Below, one piece after another: positions 25,601-33,385 of a stretch of DNA of 64,000 nt. The notes below the pieces were generated by a model. It was not told where the DNA came from. It saw only the letters and a program-made list of their open reading frames with translations, and made no database searches. This stretch comes from Paracoccus aerodenitrificans. GTDB taxonomy: Bacteria; Pseudomonadota; Alphaproteobacteria; Rhodobacterales; Rhodobacteraceae. Where the stretch lies: contig NZ_CP115784.1 in the NCBI RefSeq assembly GCF_027913215.1, positions 1,612,001-1,676,000 on the forward strand. Reading direction: 5' to 3'. The position numbers and the translations under genes were made by a program. Every line of letters starts with the position of its first letter. Positions within the stretch are counted from its first letter, which is position 1.

Positions 25601-26005
25601 ATTCAAAAGGTTCGCCGAAACGAGCCCCTGACAGCACAAGACCTGGCGGAGCTGGAACGCATCTTCATCGAAGCCGCTGTGGCGGCTCCCGAGGACTTGG
25701 AGCGGGTCCGCAATGATGGTGGGCTTGGGATTTTCGTCCGCTCTCTGGTCGGCCTCGACCGCGAGGCGGCAAAACACGCGTTCGATCGGTTCCAGTGCAA
25801 GCGAAAGCTGTCGGCCAATCAGATCGAATTTCTTAACATGATAATTGATTACCTTACGGACCGAGGCGTGATGGATCCGCGGCTCCTCTATGAGAGTCCT
25901 TTCACCGATTTCGATGCGATGGGGGTGGAAGGTGTTTTTGATAATGTGGGTGTTTCTGAGCTTATCAGTATCTTGGAGGAGGTTCGGCAGCGTGCGGCTG
26001 CTTGA
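22613..26005 (+). CDS. hsdR: type I restriction endonuclease subunit
   Basis: A 1130-residue HsdR. The N-terminal DUF4145-like helical domain (residues 1-125) is followed by a coiled coil (160-205). The PD-(D/E)xK nuclease (215-300) has VDYVLWG and EAKR at about 270. The SF2 translocase has Walker A MATGSGKT (about 386), DEAH (about 482) and LTATP, the second RecA domain has MIGRGTRLCPDLFG, and a C-terminal EcoEI-type helical region follows. All motor and nuclease motifs are intact. It is the last gene of the operon. The order M-S-(three genes)-R is unusual. Confidence 0.93.
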   Translation: MSQFAFLQAEFVEVHEHAVKAEKLALSDPRSACFYARLALEVAVKWMYRHDRALRSPYETTLSALIHEPTFRKLVGDALVAKGKVVKDLGNAAVHEAKPVAPARAITAVRELFHIAYWLVRTYAKGAKPAAAVAFSADALPHTTQVEASTLGKLKEIARRFEEAARERERAERLRLKSDGDRLKLETEIKRLQDEIAKIKKANQAVPDRHDYNEVQTRDAFIDLLLAEAGWTFTRPGYDTECPVTAMPNATGEGFVDYVLWGDDGRPLGLVEAKRTRRDAREGQRQAELYANALERQFGQRPIIFYTNGYEHWIWDDRRYPPRPIQGFLKKDELELAIQRRATRKPLAPEDINSKIVERYYQTRAIRRVAEAFEKDNLRKALLVMATGSGKTRTVIALSDLLMRANWARRILFLADRVALVNQASNAFKAFLPQASPVNLVTDKAAHGRVYVSTYPTMMGLIDETKSGVRRFGPGHFDLIVIDEAHRSVYRKYKAIFDYFDSLLVGLTATPKDEVDRDTYALFDLERGIPTDAYGLDEAVSDGFLVPPKAVSVPLKFQREGIKYDDLAEEEKEAWDAIEWDEDGAIPDRVEAAAVNKWLFNEDTVDKVLEHVMTHGLKVADGDRLGKTIIFAKNHDHAQFIAERFDVNYPHLQGRFARVIDFKTEYAQSLIDDFSSADKEPHIAISVDMLDTGIDVPEVVNLVFFKIVRSKTKFWQMIGRGTRLCPDLFGIGQHKEYFYVFDFCQNIEFFNQNPDLSEGSSGASLSERLFATRVDLIGELDRQRYPDGNDPAAVLRRDVVAQLRAEVDGMNVENFIVRPKRRIVEKYRADEVWSKLGLDERAELIDHIAGLPSAVVDDDISAKQFDYLILQTQLAVLRAQKAFAGYKKRIVDLAAALEELGNVPMVAVEMAFILEIQTDEFWQDVTPPMLETIRRRLRSLIKLIELRKRPHVYTDFEDEIGGPTEVELQSVAVGTDMHRFRIKARHFLKEHENHIAIQKVRRNEPLTAQDLAELERIFIEAAVAAPEDLERVRNDGGLGIFVRSLVGLDREAAKHAFDRFQCKRKLSANQIEFLNMIIDYLTDRGVMDPRLLYESPFTDFDAMGVEGVFDNVGVSELISILEEVRQRAAA

Positions 26006-26106
26006 CGTATAATTGGCTCTGATAACTGAATGTGGTTGCGCTTCCATGCTTTCATGATGACCAAGCTGCCCTGTGTGACTTGTTCCGCGAGCGTGAAGGA
26101 GGTGGG

Positions 26107-26274
26107 ATGAGCACATACGCCGAAATCTTCAGTTGGCCTCGGATACATCATAAGGAAGGCCTGCTTTCGAAAATTGCCAGCGCGCATTTGATGGCCGGCA
26201 TGCGGCGAGAAGCGGACATCTGGTGGCTGTCAGCCAGCTCTGCCTTTGATTATATCTCCTTTGGAGGGGTATAG
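26107..26274 (+). CDS. possible small protein (55 aa)
   Basis: A 55-codon frame starting MSTYAEIFSWPRIHHKEG with an excellent Shine-Dalgarno (AAGGAGG) six bases before the ATG. It follows hsdR by about 100 bases and its stop lies inside the right direct repeat, so it could be the truncated remnant of a longer gene cut by integration. No similarity is recognised. Confidence 0.3.
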   Translation: MSTYAEIFSWPRIHHKEGLLSKIASAHLMAGMRREADIWWLSASSAFDYISFGGV

Positions 26275-26324
26275 AGGGTTATGGAGTAGGTATCGTGCCC
26301 ATCGGTATCTCGCATGGCCCGCCA
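26263..26324 (+). repeat. 62-bp direct repeat, right copy (possible attachment site)
   Basis: Partner of 12022-12083, same orientation, nine mismatches by eye. To its left lies the defence cassette, to its right an AT-richer spacer and then ordinary metabolic genes. It is the best candidate for the right boundary of the whole accessory region. Confidence 0.7.
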
Positions 26325-26605
26325 TTATACTGATGAAAAGAAATAATTTTTCGTCGAAGACTCTCACGCTGATAGATGTTCACAACGCCCTGAACACAGT
26401 GGCACAAGATATAGTGTCAGGTCATATCATCAAACGTGATTGTCCTTTCTCCTAGCGACGAGCCGAGGCGTCACGAAACCTGTGCCGTTGCGTTGAGCAT
26501 TTTGGATCAACGGGAAAATTTTAGGTTGCCATAACGTTCTGCCGATTCTGAGCCCCACGAAGCCGTCACCGCGAAAATATTTGTCGGAACAGACACCGTC
26601 ACGAC
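26325..26605. other. AT-richer spacer at island boundary, no gene seen
   Basis: No ORF is worth supporting. The base composition is visibly richer in A and T than the flanking genes (for example GAAAAGAAATAATTTTTCG). It probably holds island-junction debris and the 3' region of the DapA-family gene. Confidence 0.5.
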
Positions 26606-27487
26606 CTATAACGCCCCAAGAGATTTCAGCACGTTGCCGATTTCGTCTCGGGCTTCGTCATTCAGCCGTTGCTGCGGTGCGAGCGGGTCGCCGACCGGGA
26701 AGCCCTGCAACTCAAGCGCCGCCTTGATGCAGGCCGCCAGCGAATATTTGGCGAAAATCTCGCTGACACGCCAGAGTGGCCGCTGCAATTCCATCGCGCG
26801 ATCCCACTCACGGGCGCGGGCGGCTTCGTAAAGTGCGATGCTTTGCTCGGGGACGATGCAGGCAGGGCCGGCCATCCAGCCAGCCCCGCCGATCAGCATC
26901 ACGCTGACCGGGATATGCGCCGAGGCCGCGAAGACCTCCATTCGTCCCCCGACACGTTCGATGATCGATAAAAGCCTGCCGGTATTCGACGACGCGTCCT
27001 TGATATAGCGGATATTTTCGACATGGCTGAGCCGCTCGATTACGGTCAGGCTCAGATCGGTGCGCTGGAAATTCGGATTGGTATAGAGCACCACCGGACG
27101 CCCTTTTGCCGCATCGGCAATGGCGGTGAAATAGGCCACGATTCCATCGTCCTTCACCGGGAAATAGGAATCCATCACCGCCAGAATACCATCCGCGCCC
27201 GCCTCGACCATCGCCTCGGTCTGGGCGACGGCATCGCTGGTCGCGACGGCGCCAACTCCGGCGATGACGGGAACGCGGCCTCTGGTCGCCGAGATCACGC
27301 CGCGGACGACATCCAGCCGCTGAGCATGGTTCAGATAGGCATATTCGCCGGTGCTGCCCAAAGGCGCGAAGCCATGTACGCCCTTGCCGATCAGATGTTC
27401 GACAAGATCGCCAAGGACGGCCTGTTTGACCTGCCCGTCCTGATCAATCGGAGAGACCAGATAGGGGAAAACACCCTGAAATCCCAT
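26606..27487 (-). CDS. DapA-family lyase (dihydrodipicolinate synthase/NAL superfamily)
   Basis: A 293-residue TIM-barrel aldolase. The family motif GTTGE appears as GSTGEYAYL, the conserved Tyr is in VLYTNP, and the Schiff-base lysine is in RYIKDASS. The start at 27487 follows AGGA; an upstream ATG lacks a good site. True lysine-pathway DapA is unlikely, given the catabolic surroundings and GSTGEY in place of the usual motif. A pyruvate-dependent aldolase or dehydratase of a sugar-acid or hydroxy-amino-acid pathway is more likely. It is divergent from the acyl-CoA synthetase gene across a 249-bp region. Confidence 0.75.
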   Translation of the reverse strand: MGFQGVFPYLVSPIDQDGQVKQAVLGDLVEHLIGKGVHGFAPLGSTGEYAYLNHAQRLDVVRGVISATRGRVPVIAGVGAVATSDAVAQTEAMVEAGADGILAVMDSYFPVKDDGIVAYFTAIADAAKGRPVVLYTNPNFQRTDLSLTVIERLSHVENIRYIKDASSNTGRLLSIIERVGGRMEVFAASAHIPVSVMLIGGAGWMAGPACIVPEQSIALYEAARAREWDRAMELQRPLWRVSEIFAKYSLAACIKAALELQGFPVGDPLAPQQRLNDEARDEIGNVLKSLGAL

Positions 27488-27736
27488 GCGCTGTCCTTTC
27501 ATGCTGTGGCCGAATAACCGTATTCCATTTCAGGACCGTAGCAAGAACGCATTGAAGACCCAAACGATACACGCACGGCCCCTGAAGCGCTGCAAGGCAG
27601 GCATCCTCGCGCCGGGATTGGTGCAGGCATCGCCCTGCCCTCTCGCCCTACCGCCTGTCACAAAGAAGGCTGGATTGGTCTTCCAGGCTGTGATTAGCAT
27701 GGCGGTCATGGTTCAACCGCTTGCAGGACAGATCAG

Positions 27737-29419
27737 GTGACGGATACCGGACCGGCGACGACAGGAAGCTCTGGCTTTCAGTGGGATATCCCGGAATTCT
27801 ACAATATCGGCGTCGATATCAGCGATAAATGGGCAAATCAGGACCCCGACCGGCTGGCGATTATCGATATCGACCGCAAGGGGACGGCCCGCGAATACAG
27901 TTTCGGCCAGTTGCAATCACGGTCCAGCCAGCTTGCACATGCGCTGAACGGATTGGGTATTTCTTGCCGGGACGGGATGGGCGACCGGGTCGGAGTGCTG
28001 CTGCCTCAGCGCTATGAGACCGCCGTCAGCCATGCCGCAATTACCAAGGCGGGCTGTATTTCCATTCCGCTTTTCACCCTGTTCGGCGAAGAGGCTCTTT
28101 TGCACAGGCTTCGCGATTCAGGTGCAAGCGCCGTCATTACCAATGAAGGAGGGGTGGCGAACCTGGCGGGTCTTCGCGACAGGTTGCCGGATCTGCGGGT
28201 GGTGCTGTCAGTTGATGGCGAAACGCCGGATGCACTCGATTTCCAAGCGGTCTGCGACGCGCAGCCTATCACTTATCAGCCGGTGCGCACCCGGGCGGAC
28301 GATCCGGCGATATTGATCTATACCTCCGGCACGACCGGCAACCCGAAGGGCGCCCTTCATGCCCATCGTGTCCTTCTTGGCCATCTGCCCGGTGTCGAGA
28401 CCAGCCATAATTTCCTGCCCAAACCCGGAGACAGGATCTGGAGCCCTGCCGACTGGGCATGGATTGGCGGGCTTCTGGATGTGCTGATGCCTGCGCTGCA
28501 TCACGGGGTGACCGTGGTGGCACGGCGCTTCGACAAATTCACCCCCGAGGCGGCCTTTGCGCTTTTGCGCGACTACGAGATCCGCAATGCGTTTCTGCCG
28601 CCAACCGCGCTGAAGCTCATGCGTCAATTTCCCGAGGCGCGGAATTATGGTCTGAAAATGCGCTCGGTCGCCAGTGGCGGAGAAACGCTCGGCTCGGAAT
28701 TGCTGGATTGGGGGCGGGATGTTTTCGGGACCACAATCAACGAATTCTACGGCCAGACCGAATGCAATATGATCGTCTCTTCTTGCTCAGAGGTCGAACC
28801 GCCTGTGCCGGGTTTCATGGGCCGCCCGGTGCGAGGTCATCAGGTTGCGGTGTTGGATCCGGTCAGCGGTGAAACGCTGCCCGCCGGTCAGGAAGGGGCA
28901 ATCGCGGTACGTTCGCCCGATCCGGTGATGTTTCTGGGCTATTGGAATAACCCCTCGGCGACGGCTGAAAAATTCATCGACACAAAATCGGGTCGCTGGC
29001 TTCTGACCGGGGATCGCGGCACGACGGATGAAGATGGGCGGTTGCGCTTTGTCGGGCGGGACGACGATGTGATAAGCTCTGCGGGGTATCGCATCGGTCC
29101 CTCTGAGATCGAGAACAGCCTGATCGCCCATCCCGCCGTGCAGATGGCCGGGGTAGTCGGCAAACCCGACCCGGTGCGCGGCGCGGTTGTGATGGCCTAT
29201 CTGGTGCTGAATGACGGGTATTCGCCCTCGGATAACCTCGCGCAAGAGATTGCCGATCATGTGAAATCCAATCTGGCGGCCTATGAATATCCGCGGGTTG
29301 TGCGGTTCATCGACGACATGCCGATGACAACAACCGGCAAGATCGTCCGCGCCACGCTGCGCCGGATGGCGGAAGAGGAAGCTGCAAGCGAAACGGCGCA
29401 AAGCAAGGTCACACCATGA
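27737..29419 (+). CDS. AMP-binding acyl-CoA synthetase
   Basis: A 560-residue adenylate-forming enzyme. The P-loop YTSGTTGNPKG lies near residue 195, the A5 motif FYGQTECN near 340, the A7/A8 motifs GRWLLTGD and RDDDVISSAGYRIGPSEIE follow, and the A10 lysine is in TTGKIVR. It is closest in style to medium-chain/acetyl-CoA synthetase-like enzymes, making an acyl-CoA from a carboxylic acid, CoA and ATP. GTG start at 27737 with AGGA upstream. Its stop overlaps the start of the enoyl-CoA hydratase gene, so the pair forms an operon. The substrate is unknown. Confidence 0.85.
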   Translation: MTDTGPATTGSSGFQWDIPEFYNIGVDISDKWANQDPDRLAIIDIDRKGTAREYSFGQLQSRSSQLAHALNGLGISCRDGMGDRVGVLLPQRYETAVSHAAITKAGCISIPLFTLFGEEALLHRLRDSGASAVITNEGGVANLAGLRDRLPDLRVVLSVDGETPDALDFQAVCDAQPITYQPVRTRADDPAILIYTSGTTGNPKGALHAHRVLLGHLPGVETSHNFLPKPGDRIWSPADWAWIGGLLDVLMPALHHGVTVVARRFDKFTPEAAFALLRDYEIRNAFLPPTALKLMRQFPEARNYGLKMRSVASGGETLGSELLDWGRDVFGTTINEFYGQTECNMIVSSCSEVEPPVPGFMGRPVRGHQVAVLDPVSGETLPAGQEGAIAVRSPDPVMFLGYWNNPSATAEKFIDTKSGRWLLTGDRGTTDEDGRLRFVGRDDDVISSAGYRIGPSEIENSLIAHPAVQMAGVVGKPDPVRGAVVMAYLVLNDGYSPSDNLAQEIADHVKSNLAAYEYPRVVRFIDDMPMTTTGKIVRATLRRMAEEEAASETAQSKVTP

Positions 29420-30192
29420 GCGACGACACAGACAGAGTCCTTTTCGAACAGCGCGGCTCCATCGCCATCGTGACGCTGAACCGGCCCGATCAGCGCAATG
29501 CGATGGATGCCGCCATGACTCGGGCCTTGCGCAAGGCGATTGACCGGGTTGAGGAAGATGACAATTTGCGCGTCGCCATTCTTGCCGCGAATGGCCCGTC
29601 TTTCTGCGCCGGGCTGGATCTGAAAGCGTTTCTGAGTGGCGAGGCCGAGGACATCCTGTTCGGTCCCGGACGTTTCGGCGGCTTTGTCAGCCGGAACCGG
29701 ACCAAGCCGGTGATCGCCTGTGTGCAGGGCGCGGCTCTTGCAGGCGGGTTTGAGCTGGTGCTGGCCTGCGATCTGGTCGTCGCATCGCGCGGGGTGAGTT
29801 TCGGGCTTCCCGAAGCCCGGATCGGGCTTATCGCCGGTGCCGGGGGTGCGTTCCGCGTCGGCCAGCGTGTGCCCTCGGTGATCGCGAATGAAATCGTTCT
29901 GCTGGGTGGCAAATTCGACGCAGATCAGGCGCTGCAATGGGGGCTCATCAACCGTGTGACCGGAGACGATCCCATGACGCTTTGCCTGTCATTCGCCGAA
30001 CAGATCGCCGACAATGCGCCGCTTTCCGTGGCCGCCAGTCTGGCGATGGCACGCGCCCCGGATTTTGCGCAGGAAGATGCGTTGTGGCAGGAAAACGACC
30101 GCCTGTTGCGGCGCCTCACCGAAAGCGAGGATGCCGCCGAAGGTGCCCGCGCTTTCGCCGAAAAACGCAAACCCGACTGGCGTGGCAGGTAA
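29416..30192 (+). CDS. enoyl-CoA hydratase/isomerase family protein
   Basis: A 258-residue crotonase-fold protein with RPDQRNAMD, the oxyanion-hole loop FCAGLDLKAF, and the second loop AGGFELVLACD followed by LPEARIGLIAGAGG. It is typical in length. It overlaps the acyl-CoA synthetase gene by four bases (ATGA), so it probably processes the acyl-CoA made there. It converges on bhcR, with 12 bases between stops. Confidence 0.85.
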   Translation: MSDDTDRVLFEQRGSIAIVTLNRPDQRNAMDAAMTRALRKAIDRVEEDDNLRVAILAANGPSFCAGLDLKAFLSGEAEDILFGPGRFGGFVSRNRTKPVIACVQGAALAGGFELVLACDLVVASRGVSFGLPEARIGLIAGAGGAFRVGQRVPSVIANEIVLLGGKFDADQALQWGLINRVTGDDPMTLCLSFAEQIADNAPLSVAASLAMARAPDFAQEDALWQENDRLLRRLTESEDAAEGARAFAEKRKPDWRGR

Positions 30193-30204
30193 AAACCCGG
30201 CGGC

Positions 30205-31053
30205 TCAGCCGGTCCGATCCGGGACCACTCCGCCAATCGACAGGCTGAGTTCTTGTGCGGCCTCAATGACATGACGGCTGAGCGCGGTCATTTCCTCGCT
30301 GCCGATGCGGCTTGTGGGGCCTGAGACCGAAATCCCTGCAACCGCCTCGGCGTTCATGTCCAGAATCGGAGCGGCAATGCAGCGCATACCCCGGTTGCGC
30401 TCTTCATTGTCGATGGCATAGCCGCGCTGCGCAATGATCTGCAACTCGCGCTGCAAAACCTCTCTGTCGGTGATGGTCGCTTGGGTAAATGCGTCCAGCG
30501 TTTCATCCGCCAGCATCTTCGCCAGACGCTCGCTAGGCATTTGCGCCAGAAGCGCCTTGCCGATCCCCGAGCAATGCATCGGCGACAGCGTTCCCGGCGG
30601 GAAAAAGGCCCGGATACTGGCATGGGTTTCGACCTGGCTGAGAAACAGCACCGCGCCTTCGCGTTCAACGCCGAGATTGGCAGTCTCTCCGGTGGCTTCC
30701 ATCAGCCTGCGCAGCACGGGGCGGGCGCGGTCCACAAGGCTGGTACGGCGCAGAAAGCGCGATCCGATGACGAAGGCGCGCGGACCGATATGCCAAAACT
30801 GCTCTGCCGGGTCGAATTCGACCAGCCCCCTGCCCTCAAGCGTCACGAGAATCCGGTACACGGTCGCAGCGGACTGATCCATCTCGGATGCGATGGAGGA
30901 CAGGGATTTTCCCTGAGCCTCACTGAGATATTCGAAAACCTCCATCGCGCGATCAAGGGATTTGATCGTGTTCTGATCGCTTTTATCCGTCCAGCCGCGC
31001 GGCCGCCCGCGAGAGCGGCGCGGCGGGTAATCCTGATTATCTTGGGAAACCAT
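30205..31053 (-). CDS. bhcR: IclR-family regulator of the beta-hydroxyaspartate cycle
   Basis: A 282-residue IclR regulator. A basic N-tail (RRSRGRPRGW) precedes the winged helix (residues 30-90: IKSLDRAMEVFEYL, then SAATVYRILVTLEGRG) and the ligand-binding IclR domain with MHCSGIGKALLA and NRGMRCIAAPI. It lies divergently next to bhcA, as BhcR does in Paracoccus denitrificans, where glyoxylate controls its DNA binding. The start at 31053 has an AG-rich site upstream, and a longer frame would enter the control region. Confidence 0.9.
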   Translation of the reverse strand: MVSQDNQDYPPRRSRGRPRGWTDKSDQNTIKSLDRAMEVFEYLSEAQGKSLSSIASEMDQSAATVYRILVTLEGRGLVEFDPAEQFWHIGPRAFVIGSRFLRRTSLVDRARPVLRRLMEATGETANLGVEREGAVLFLSQVETHASIRAFFPPGTLSPMHCSGIGKALLAQMPSERLAKMLADETLDAFTQATITDREVLQRELQIIAQRGYAIDNEERNRGMRCIAAPILDMNAEAVAGISVSGPTSRIGSEEMTALSRHVIEAAQELSLSIGGVVPDRTG

Positions 31054-31222
31054 AAACTCTCTTCCCCACAATATGAAATCATTTTTCACATTACGAAAAA
31101 CATAAGGCAATGACAATATTATATTTTTTCAAATTCACCGCTGATCCCTGATCTGAACTGAAAAAATTTCCTGAATCTTCCGCGTGGCCTATCTTGGATC
31201 AACACAAGGAAGGAGATCCCCG
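31054..31222. promoter_or_regulatory. bhcR-bhcA divergent control region
   Basis: An AT-rich 169-bp region. It contains the inverted repeat TTTTTC (31082-31087)/GAAAAA (31095-31100) and GAAAAAATTTC (31160-31170), both plausible IclR-type operators. The bhcA Shine-Dalgarno AAGGAGA is at its right end. Confidence 0.6.
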
Positions 31223-32413
31223 ATGAGCTTTCAGAATCCGGTTTTCATCCCGGGCCCAACCAATATCCCGGAAAGCCTGCGCAAAGCATGCGACATGCCT
31301 ACCATCGATCATCGTTCGCCCCTGTTCGGTCAGATCCTGCATCCGGCGCTTGCCGGTGTGCGCAAAGTGCTGAAAAGCGAGAAGGCAGAGATCTTCATCT
31401 TCCCGTCAACCGGCACTGGCGGCTGGGAAACGGCGCTGACCAACACGCTGTCGCCGGGCGACAAGGTGCTTGCGGCACGCAATGGCATGTTCTCGCATCG
31501 CTGGATCGATATGTGCCAGCGTCACGGGCTTGAGGTTCAGATCGTCGAGACCCCCTGGGGCCACGGCCTGCCTGCGGATCGCTATGAAGAGATCCTGACC
31601 GCCGACAAGAACCACGAAATCAAGGTCGTCCTGGCCACGCATAACGAAACCGCTACGGGCGTGAAATCCGACATCGCTGCGGTGCGCAAGGCTCTGGATG
31701 CGGCGAACCACCCGGCAATGCTGTTCGTCGATGGCGTCAGCTCGATCGGGTCGATGGATTTCCGCTTTGACGAATGGGGCGTCGATATTGCCGTCACCGG
31801 ATCGCAGAAAGGCTTCATGCTGCCGCCGGGTCTGGCCATTGTCGGCTTCAGCGCAAAGGCGAAAGAGGCGACCGCTTCGGCGAAACTGCCCCGCACCTTC
31901 TTCGATATCCGCGATATGGAGAAGACCTATGCGAATAATGCCTATCCCTACACCCCTGCGGTCGGGCTGCTGAACGGGCTGAACCAGTCCTGCGGCATGC
32001 TGCTGAGCGAGGGGCTGGAGAACGTCTTCGCCCGCCATCGCCGCATCGCCGACGGTGTCCGTGCGGCAGTCGGCGCATGGGGGCTGGAACTCTGCGCCGT
32101 GTCGCCCGAGGTTTATTCGGACTCGGTCAGCGCGATCCGCACGCCCGAGGGCTTCAATGCCACCGATATCGTCACCCATGCCGCCGGCACATATGGCGTC
32201 GCCTTCGGTGTCGGTCTTGGAGAAGTTGCGGGCAAGGTATTCCGCATCGGCCATCTTGGCAGCCTCACCGATGTCATGGCGCTCTCGGGCATTGCCACGG
32301 CAGAAATGTGCATGGCCGATCTGGGGCTGGATATCAAACTTGGCTCGGGCGTCGCGGCTGCGCAGGAATTCTATCGCTCGAACCCGGCTGCTGCCCGCAA
32401 GGATGCTGCCTGA
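31223..32413 (+). CDS. bhcA: aspartate-glyoxylate aminotransferase
   Basis: A 396-residue class V aminotransferase. FPSTGTGGWETALT, FVDGVSSIGSMDF and the PLP lysine in VTGSQKGFMLPPG are all present. In the beta-hydroxyaspartate cycle it transfers the amino group from aspartate to glyoxylate, giving oxaloacetate and glycine. AAGGAGA precedes the ATG at 31223. First gene of bhcABCD; its stop overlaps bhcB as TGATG. Confidence 0.92.
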   Translation: MSFQNPVFIPGPTNIPESLRKACDMPTIDHRSPLFGQILHPALAGVRKVLKSEKAEIFIFPSTGTGGWETALTNTLSPGDKVLAARNGMFSHRWIDMCQRHGLEVQIVETPWGHGLPADRYEEILTADKNHEIKVVLATHNETATGVKSDIAAVRKALDAANHPAMLFVDGVSSIGSMDFRFDEWGVDIAVTGSQKGFMLPPGLAIVGFSAKAKEATASAKLPRTFFDIRDMEKTYANNAYPYTPAVGLLNGLNQSCGMLLSEGLENVFARHRRIADGVRAAVGAWGLELCAVSPEVYSDSVSAIRTPEGFNATDIVTHAAGTYGVAFGVGLGEVAGKVFRIGHLGSLTDVMALSGIATAEMCMADLGLDIKLGSGVAAAQEFYRSNPAAARKDAA

Positions 32414-33372
32414 TGAAGGACATGTATATTCCGACTTACGAGGATATGCTGGCCGCTCATGACCGGATCAGGCCGCATATCCGCCTGACTCCGGTTCGCA
32501 GCTCGGACTACCTGAATGAGCTGACCGGAGCGCAGCTTTTCTTCAAATGCGAGAATTTTCAGGAGCCGGGGGCCTTCAAGGTGCGCGGAGCCAGCAATGC
32601 CGTGTTCGGGCTGGACGATGAACAGGCGAAGAAGGGTGTGGCGACGCATTCTTCCGGCAACCATGCATCCTGCCTGTCCTATGCGGCGATGCTGCGCGGG
32701 ATTCCGTGCAATGTGGTCATGCCCCGGACCGCGCCTCAGGCCAAGAAGGACACGGTGCGCCGCTATGGCGGCAAGATCACCGAATGCGAGCCCTCGACCT
32801 CTTCGCGTGAAGAGACCTTCGCCAAGGTGCAGGCCGAAACCGGCGGAGATTTCGTGCATCCCTATAACGATCCGCGCGTGATCGCCGGTCAGGGGACCTG
32901 CTCGAAAGAGCTGATCGAGCAGACCGACGGTCTGGATATGGTCGTGGCCCCGATCGGCGGCGGCGGGATGATTTCGGGCACCTGTCTGACCCTGTCCAGC
33001 CTGGCGCCGGAAACCAGGGTCATCGCGGCGGAACCGGAAACCGCAGACGACGCCTATCGCAGCTTCAAGGCCGGTCATATCATCGCCGATGACGCGCCAA
33101 AATCGATCGCTGACGGGCTTCTGGTGCCGCTGAAGGATCTGACCTGGCATTTCGTGTCGAACCATGTCTCCGAGATATACACCGCATCCGAACAGGAAAT
33201 CGTCGATGCGATGAAGCTGATCTGGAAACATCTGCGCGTGGTCATGGAGCCGTCAAGCGCGGTGCCGATGGCCACCATCCTGAAAAATCCCGACGCCTTC
33301 AAAGGCAAGCGCGTCGGCATCATCATCACCGGCGGCAATGTCGATCTTGACCGCCTGCCCTGGACCCAGTGA
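32413..33372 (+). CDS. bhcB: beta-hydroxyaspartate dehydratase
   Basis: A 319-residue fold-type II PLP enzyme of the serine/threonine dehydratase group. The PLP lysine is in GAFKVRGASNA, followed by THSSGNHASCLSYAA and the glycine loop PIGGGGMISG. It converts (2R,3S)-beta-hydroxyaspartate to iminosuccinate. Its start overlaps the bhcA stop by one base, and bhcC follows 13 bases downstream. Confidence 0.92.
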   Translation: MKDMYIPTYEDMLAAHDRIRPHIRLTPVRSSDYLNELTGAQLFFKCENFQEPGAFKVRGASNAVFGLDDEQAKKGVATHSSGNHASCLSYAAMLRGIPCNVVMPRTAPQAKKDTVRRYGGKITECEPSTSSREETFAKVQAETGGDFVHPYNDPRVIAGQGTCSKELIEQTDGLDMVVAPIGGGGMISGTCLTLSSLAPETRVIAAEPETADDAYRSFKAGHIIADDAPKSIADGLLVPLKDLTWHFVSNHVSEIYTASEQEIVDAMKLIWKHLRVVMEPSSAVPMATILKNPDAFKGKRVGIIITGGNVDLDRLPWTQ

Positions 33373-33385
33373 CCGGAGAGAATCT

